Assembly (NCBI GenBank): GCA_012064415.1 | Contig: SSNU01000294.1 | Location: forward strand, 124,001 to 188,000 | Source of the DNA: Gyrodactylus bullatarudis | Taxonomy: Eukaryota; Platyhelminthes; Monogenea; Gyrodactylidea; Gyrodactylidae | Direction of reading: 5' to 3' | Length of the DNA stretch: 64,000 bases | Part shown: piece by piece, positions 57,185-64,000 of the stretch | Numbering within the stretch: position 1 is the first letter of the stretch | Layout: the number at the start of each line of letters is the position of its first letter | Made by a program: the position numbers and the translations under genes | Notes under the pieces: model-generated | Seen by the model: only the letters and a program-made list of their open reading frames with translations | Database searches by the model: none | Told to the model about the DNA's origin: nothing

Positions 57185-60100
57185 ATGGATATAAACGTAC
57201 CAGCTCTAAATACTTGGCTTATTAATAAAATTAAACCTGTGTAAGTCCTTTAGAAATTATCTTTAGTTGTGAGGCAAACCCAAAACCTCTTTCAGAGTAC
57301 ATAACAGCCTTAGTCAGAAAAGAGAAGCCAATTGAAGAGCTCATAGCAATCTGCAATGATCAGTTGAAAGTTTTCTTACAGGAAAATACAACTGACTTTG
57401 TAAATGAACTCTTTGATGTCATTGCTGACAAATCTTATCTATCGACTGAGAATATTGGGAGAAATCAATCCCCAAAGCAAATCAAAGAAGAGGAATGTAA
57501 GTTGCTTTTATTTAGCTTATATTCCATCTAGCCTCTATCAGTCCTGATAAAAAAGAAGTCAAGAACTCCTCCTCATCTCGAAGTTCTCGATACAGCAGGG
57601 GTCATCATCATCATGATTCAAGACATCGAAGACATAGATCTCGCAGTCTTAGTCATTCCTCGTCTTCTAGTTCCGATGATTACAGGAATAAAAGCCATCG
57701 AAGTTCTCATCGTAATTCAAATCGCAGTAAATTAAATGAAAAGAATCGTCTCTCTACACATAACACAGCTCAAGGTGGTTTCACTTATCCAACTGGTTAT
57801 TTTAATAATGATTCAAATAGTATGCACAACTTATTTTCATTTTGAGTTGACCTATAATCCAATGCCAGTCTGCATTGAGGCGGGACATATTTTCCCTCTG
57901 GTTTTGATTCCAGTCAAATTTTCGATGTGACCGCTTCAATTCAGACTAGCCTATTCTCTCTAGTCTTGAAGATTTAGGCTTAGTGATCCGATTAATTTAG
58001 TTATTTACGATAAAAATTAATTAAGAATGAGCTCCATTTAACAAGACTGGAGAAATTACTCGAAAAAAGCTTGAATTATCCTTTGAATTAACAATATATC
58101 CATTTCTTTACACTTGCACAGATGTCAGCAATAATTCTGTGTGGCAAGACGGTGTAACCAATCAACATTCCATTCAGACTTTGGACTACAATAGTCACAG
58201 CAACTGGAATAGTCATAAGCGCAATAATCACTTTAATAGATCTCCACCAAAGAATATTATCTCTGTGCCTATTGTCGGCCTTAACGATAACGATAAAAAA
58301 AATGATAGAAAACGTGAGCAAAATAGTCTTATTCATGAGGCGTTGCCTTGAATCAAAAAGTTTACCAATGAGAATTTATTACTTTTTTAGCTTATCAAAG
58401 TAGAAATCCTTCGTATGATCCAGAGAATCCGAGTATAAACTCTCTTGATAATGTAAGAGAATCGGATCGTCTCGAGGAATCCAAACAAATGCAGCAGCCA
58501 ACATATGAACCTAGTCCCATTAAATCAAACAACACTACTAACCTTAAGAGTCAGAAAGATGATCCCGTTGGCATTCTTGTCACTCGTATTCCATGGCATT
58601 CCAATAATCTAGAGAACTTGAGCAATCACTTTTCACAATTTGGAAAAATTGTGAGTACCTTCCCAGTCTATATAAAACACCAGGCTTTTTTATATTAATT
58701 TTCTCTTCAGGTTAATATTGAATGCAACTTTCAACAAAGTAATAGCAAAGCCTTGGTTCAATTCAGCAACAAGTACGAAGTTCAAGCAGCCTTTAGAAGT
58801 CCTGAGCCGATTTTATCTAATCGATTTATTCGAATATTCCTATGGGGTCCAAATGGTATAATCAATGATAGTACTAATCAACAACAAACACATGGCTTAC
58901 AAACACAGAAAGGTGCCAAGAGAAAGTATCAACAGCCGACACCAAAACCTACAGCTCCACCCTCTGTTATACCTGGTCCTTGTCAAACTAAATGGGTCAG
59001 GAAGAGTAATGAATCTGTTGCTGTTGCAAGTGGAGATTATAGTGAAAATGATTCATCTATGATTAAAAATCCAGATAATAGCACATCGAAGAAGAGCCGA
59101 CGTTTCCGATTAGAGCGCAGTAAGAATGAAGCTAGCTGTAGTGAATCTGATTATAGTAATGATGAGTTTGAAAAGAAGAATGATTCCAATGGGAGAAATT
59201 CTATTGTAAGTCTTGTTAATTCATAAAAAAATTGCATACATGGTTCATTAAGAAAAACAAAATGACATGTTATTCATACTTTTTATAGACTCAAGATGAT
59301 TCTGGTTGGATTTCTCAACTAAATAAGCAGCAAAACATGACTCATCAAAGGACACATAGAATCTCAGAGAGTGAGCCTGCCAAGTTGAAGACGCCCTCAG
59401 CTGATCCAATGGAACTATTCAAAGAAGCAAAAATGAAGTACGAAGCTCTGCAAAAGAAACAAGTCCAAAGGTTAACGATGCAACTAAAGAATATCCTCGA
59501 ACAACTTGACTCTATCAAAGATACAACAGACTCTCAGGATTCTGACAACAAGGAGAATTTGAAGAAGGAACTCTTTGAGGAAGCTAAAAGCTTACACAAA
59601 GAAATTCAAGAGGTATGCATGGCTATTACAATTTATTTTCGACTTGTCATTGATTTATTTTCTAGATTAAGGAAAAGGGAATTATTCCACGGAAATCCGA
59701 TCCAAAGGGTGATAAGCACAACAAGCCACAACTGTCTACATTGAATAATGCCGCTGGCAAAAAACTAGTTCGTGTCGTCAACTCATTCATGGATGGACAG
59801 TCTGCCAACAAACGAATTGAGAGAATCGAGCAGGTAAGTTATGACTATTGAATTTCATCTCAAATCGTTCTAATAAGAAATATATTATCCAAGATAAACA
59901 AAGAAATATCGGAAATCTGTAAGCAAAGGGATGAGCTCAAAGAGAAACTGGACACGAGCAAATCTGAACTGCAACCTGATGTCTCTGATGAAATGATCGA
60001 TCTTAAAGAGCAAGATCAGAACAAAACAACTCTCCAAGAGATGAATAGGAAAATTCTAACTCTCAAGAGGGAACTCATCAGTCTTGAGACAATCACAATG

Positions 60101-60518
60101 AGTGACCTGGCGGTTGCCAGCCAGAAGAATTCCCACAAGGCTGCAACAAAGCTTGACAAACGACCACGAACTCTGTTCATTAAGAATTTGACGGCCTCTC
60201 AAGTTGAAGAATACATCTACTTAACCAAGGTATGTTTCTACAATTCCAATTGATGATCCAGATGAAGATCTGGGTCGGGCATGCCTTTTCTAACTGCTGT
60301 TCTCTTCAAAATTTTAGGTAAAATATCTTCACATTGAAGATCACAAAGTACACCAAATCGATGAAAATGATCCCGAATCTATCATTCTCGAGGTTACTTA
60401 TCGCACGAGGGACTTTGCCGAATCTGCACAAGCTGTCATGAGTAACTATCTGAGGAAGCCACTTCTCATGTCTTTCACACCCCCTGAGAATTTGAAGCCA
60501 ACCATTCCGACTTCATGA
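57185..60518 (+). CDS. RBM26/27-type RNA-binding protein
   Basis: Nuclear RNA-binding protein; the family acts in RNA 3' processing and exosome targeting. Exons: 57185-57240, 57267-57496, 57532-57774, 58122-58313, 58391-58650, 58711-59205, 59289-59612, 59666-59833, 59894-60229, 60318-60518; 2505 nt, 834 aa. The PWI-like N-terminus (ALNTWLINKIKPVCEANPKPLSEYITALVRK...LKVFLQENTTDFVNELFDVI) matches RBM26/27 well. It is followed by an RS/His-rich region, RRM1 (GILVTRIPWHSN...LSNRFIRIFLWGP), a low-complexity stretch, a long coiled coil (LFKEAKMKYEAL...) and RRM2 (RTLFIKNLTASQVEEY... through LRKPLLMSF). No CCCH zinc finger is visible between the RS region and RRM1. The exon-3 donor (57775) is one of three in-phase options. 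Confidence 0.88.
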
Positions 60519-60822
60519 AGAAGAGACTTTTTAAAATCATCTCTATTTCTCTCTACTCTTGTCTACTTATTACTATTTGCGTTTTTTTTATTACGAACAA
60601 CTATTCAACTACATATATATATTGGCTAAGAAGAAAACTATATATATATTGTTGTGTGTATGCCATCATTATTATTAATCAATTACTGTGTAGCATAAAT
60701 CTATTTTATAATATTTCCCTAACACACCACCAAATGATGTAGAAATTCCTGTACAAAAAATTTTAAAATCTCTTGTATGTATCATTTTAAATTTCACGAT
60801 TATATCAATTTCACTCTGAAAT

Positions 60823-60828
60823 AATAAA
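60823..60828 (+). terminator. AATAAA poly(A) signal of the RBM26-like gene
   Basis: AATAAA lies about 305 bp after the stop codon, just before the convergent alpha-catenin 3' end. It implies a 3' UTR of about 300 nt. Confidence 0.45.
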
Positions 60829-61009
60829 TATTAAATTACCCCTTCAATTCTGATTCTACTCTCTTCTCTCTCTTTTGAACCAACAATGAGCTCACCTATT
60901 CCTCCCCTACAGATAGCTTTTGAAGAGGATCAAGTAGAATATTATTATTATATTAAGAAAGAAATAAATATTTGTATTAATAAATAATAGATTTAGTCAA
61001 TCGTCCTTA

Positions 61010-62048
61010 TTATCGAACGCATTGTCCATGATTATCGGATACATTACTCAAACTATCAGAAATGCAATCAGGTAATGTATTTTCGTTGTTAATTTTACTC
61101 GAATGCTTCGGCAATGACCTTCCATCGGAGGTCTTTGGTAGATACTTGGTGAGAATATAAGATTCTTTGATTGTCTGTACAACAGCCGACATTAGATTCT
61201 TCGAAGCATCAACAAGCGACGTCATATTTTCAATCTAAAAAGAACAATAGATTAATTCAATGTATGAAGTTGTCATGAATCCAAGGTTTTCCAAAAATCC
61301 AGATGGAAATATATTTTTCTTTCGAAATAATATTTCAAGACTAGGGTATTATTAGCTCAATGTGAGGGACTTGAATTACTTGATCAATTTACCTCTTGAA
61401 AATTAGTAACATCTTTTGATTTATTTCCTTTTTTGAAGACAAGAAAAAAACCCGTAAATTATTGCTTGTAAGAAATCAAGAAAGACTGAAAAAATGTTGC
61501 TTCGACTCAGAATTTCTGAAAAGACAATTGACCTTGGATCTACATATAGAGACTTGCCTGTTTCTCATCTGAGGTAATCTGGGTGTTCTCCTTCACCTTA
61601 CAGGTCATTGTCAAGACATGACAAAATAAAGTCATCCTTCCCAAGTAGGCCAAGAGGTCACGTTTACTCCTGGAGTCCGGTGAGAGGTCGCCGATCCGCT
61701 CACATTCTCCCTTCAACTCGACGCCATACTTTGAAATGTTATGAGCCATTCGAATAATCTCATTGGGGCTCGTGACCTTATTCCTTGATGAGTGACCATT
61801 GACCTCTTTTGTACAGAGCAGCATATCATTTAATTCGGCAGACATCATTTTGGCCAGAGTGATAATTCGATTGTTGGACTCGTTCCATTTGGCCAGGATT
61901 TTATTGAGGGTGTTCTTCTCCTGGATAAAGTCACAGATTTGATTGCTCAGGTGACGTTGCTTCTCTCCGGATGCTGTCTTTGCTAGAGATTGATTTATAA
62001 CTGTACTAAGACCTGAGCCTTCAATACAATTTGAGGCAACTTGGATTT
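61010..62048 (-). CDS. Alpha-catenin, C-terminal two exons (5' part outside window)
   Basis: Adherens-junction adaptor linking beta-catenin to actin. Exons seen: 62048-61558 and 61234-61010; upstream exons must lie beyond 64000. The protein matches the actin-binding domain of alpha-catenin/vinculin proteins: FIQEKNTLNKILAKWNESNN, IITLAKMMSAELNDML, SRSKRDLLAYLGRMTLFCH, then TSLVDASKNLMSAVVQTIKES. LLAYL-R-LFCH and SKNLMSAVVQT distinguish alpha-catenin from vinculin. After this the last 35 or so residues diverge and the basic tail of vertebrate alpha-catenins is absent. The intron has a GC donor (CAG then GCAAGT) and a TTTTTAG acceptor, phase 0. The intron upstream of 62048 would be at least 1.9 kb. 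Confidence 0.88.
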
Positions 62049-62082
62049 CTATCGAGAAATAAGACATACTGATAAGAGACAT

Positions 62083-64000
62083 TGACTTTTGTAAATCATA
62101 ATTAATATACAGTCAATATTATCAGATTCTGATTGCCTATCAAGCTAGACTTGTTTTCTTTTTTCTGATAAAAATGAAATGAAAAACATTAATGTAAAAG
62201 CATTAGCTGCCAACTACTTGTCAGTAGATAGATGATATAAAATATTTAGGTTAGACAGTTAGGTTTTAATCTCATTTCATTGGTCAGATGTTGGGAAATA
62301 GTTGAATTAATTAATTTCATTTCTTTTATGGGATTCATTTGTAAATTTGAAATCACTCACATTTGAAAAAAAGAGTAATGTATATCAAACTATACTGTAT
62401 AAAAACAGGGTTATTATTTTATTATTTATATCCTCAGATTTGGTTAGTTTATAAAATTTATTTAAGCTTCATTCAATTAGAGTAATTACATTTACATTCA
62501 ATTTACTATTTCATTGAAATAATAATCTTGATGAATCTACAAGTTTTTTATTATTCAAAGTGGGAAGAAGAAAACGTCCATATTTTTTTCGTCATGATTG
62601 AAAATTATTACATTATTATTAATTGTTATAATTTGACTCTTGACTATATTATTTGTGGATTATATAGTGTATTAATTCAATTTATTCATGTGTTATATTT
62701 CTTTGTAAAATAACTACACATGCTGCAAGAATGAAACAAGATTATCCATTGCAGAAGAAGAGACTCTCAAAGCAATGAATGTGCTAGAGTTGAGAGGAAT
62801 ATATTAATTTCTGTGCATTCATTAGCGCAGTTGTAGAGTACACACAGAGAGAGAGAGAGAAAGAGATAGATTGAAATATATAACAGAGAAGAAGAAGCAG
62901 TAATAATCAATAAGAGTGTTTTTTTTCGATTTCAAGACAGAGTAGTTTGGAGTTATTTTATAAATGTGCAATCAATTTATGTTGGTAAGGGCTCTAGTGT
63001 AGTAAGTAGATTATATATATATTAACCTATTTATCTATTTATCAATGTTTCTTTACTTATTCCTTGTTAGATGATGCCTGTTGTAAAGAGAGAGAGAGAT
63101 AGAAAGGAGACGAAGAAAAACAAACGTTAATTTATGCCAAGAAAAATATTTCACTATTCAAAAAGGTTTAGCATAAATATATACATGTTAACGTTGATCT
63201 TGTTACCCTTGATAATATCAAGACTTTCTGGATATTTCAGTTAATCATCACTTTACTACAGTTTATCTGAATTTCAGAGTTGAAATTTTTGAAACCGAGT
63301 ACGAAAACTTGTTTCTAAATAACAAGATTTCCGAGATTTTTGAGACCATAAGATAATCTTGAAAGCGAGTGACAAGTCCTCTCGGAGAATATATGCTGTG
63401 AGGTATAAACTTGAGAATCAGTCACCTCATTTATTGCTACCTTTATTCAGAGCTACAGTTGGCAGTTAGGAATTCTGATTTCAAAACATTTCAATCTAAA
63501 CTAGGAGAAAAATTTCATTCTGATTGGCAAATAACCAGAGATTTAGTTATAATTAACGGGAGGAAAACAAGGAAAGACCAAAAGGACAGTTACAAATCCT
63601 TCCTTTCATCAAAAGACAAAAGCAATTACCAGATTGAGGAATAGAAATGATTTCAATTTGGTTCTTATCAAAAGAAGCCTGAGCATCAAAATGAACCGAA
63701 AGGAAGGGTTCAAACTAATGCAATTAATGTATTAGTTCAATTCTTAAATGTTAACCAGGGGTAGAGTGTGAAGAGAATTCATCATATGAGTTTAGAGTCT
63801 AAAAATATTCACTCTGATGTAATTCCCAACTGGCAGCTAGCCCTGGAAAATAGTGAGAATAAAAGAGGCTTGAATCCCGGAGAAGGCTCAGTTATTCTCC
63901 AATTATCATTTGGATCAATTGGAATTCATATATAGACCTACTTAAAATGTAACACTTGTAAGAGATCCTTCAAGAGATTTGTCTGTTTTACCTGGCTAAA
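62083..64000. other. Non-coding stretch, probable alpha-catenin intron
   Basis: AT-rich, with an AC/AG microsatellite at about 62839-62869, a family-C repeat copy at 63690-63812 and an unrecognised 77-codon plus frame at 63411-63644. No exon of alpha-catenin could be found here by eye. Confidence 0.55.
63690..63812 (+). repeat. Dispersed repeat family C (copy 3)
   Basis: Shorter copy with a central deletion: AAATGTTAACC, GGGTAGAGTGTGAAGAG and CATATGAGTTTAGAGTCTAA match copies 1 and 2. It lies in otherwise empty sequence near the window end. Confidence 0.6.

Noticed and set aside
63411..63644. 77-codon plus-strand frame near the window end
   Set aside because: No known motif, and no start or splice context that supports an exon.

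Overview
The window is animal nuclear DNA, AT-rich, read with the standard code and full of spliceosomal introns. Three tandem innexin genes of the spiralian/flatworm type, many introns of only 25-45 bp, and repeats carrying hammerhead-ribozyme cores (compare the Schistosoma SM-alpha repeats) point to a lophotrochozoan, most likely a parasitic flatworm such as a monogenean. That placement is inference; no species can be named.

Layout. 1-3682 (-): 3' truncated peptide GPCR of the NPY/NPF-receptor type with a 2.6 kb intron. 3683-16759: about 13 kb with no supportable gene, holding a near-perfect inverted repeat of about 250-bp arms. 16760-32443 (-): MIC60/mitofilin, 8 exons, introns from 25 bp to 10.5 kb; the large introns hold foldback repeats and hammerhead-like motifs. 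32574-34392 (+): POC1 centriolar WD40 protein, head to head with MIC60. 34932-42484 (+): ninein-like EF-hand/coiled-coil protein, about 25 exons, many exactly 105 nt. 42987-55391 (+): three innexins; the first has two alternative 3' halves. 55771-57052 (-): two-exon Ig-like single-pass membrane protein, head to head with an RBM26/27-type RNA-binding protein at 57185-60518 (+). 61010-62048 (-): last two exons of alpha-catenin; the rest lies beyond the window. 62083-64000: no gene seen.

Functionally, two neighbouring genes (POC1, ninein-like) serve the centriole/basal body, the innexins form a gap-junction gene cluster, and alpha-catenin is a junction adaptor. The most unusual content is two sequence families of hammerhead ribozyme motif. 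Family 1 has three copies beside a tRNA-like B box inside foldback repeats. Family 2 has two inverted copies in MIC60 introns. Both have a self-complementary stem III with no loop (ACGCGT or ACGT), as in minimal dimer-type hammerheads. Exon boundaries below were inferred by hand from GT-AG signals, reading frame and homology.
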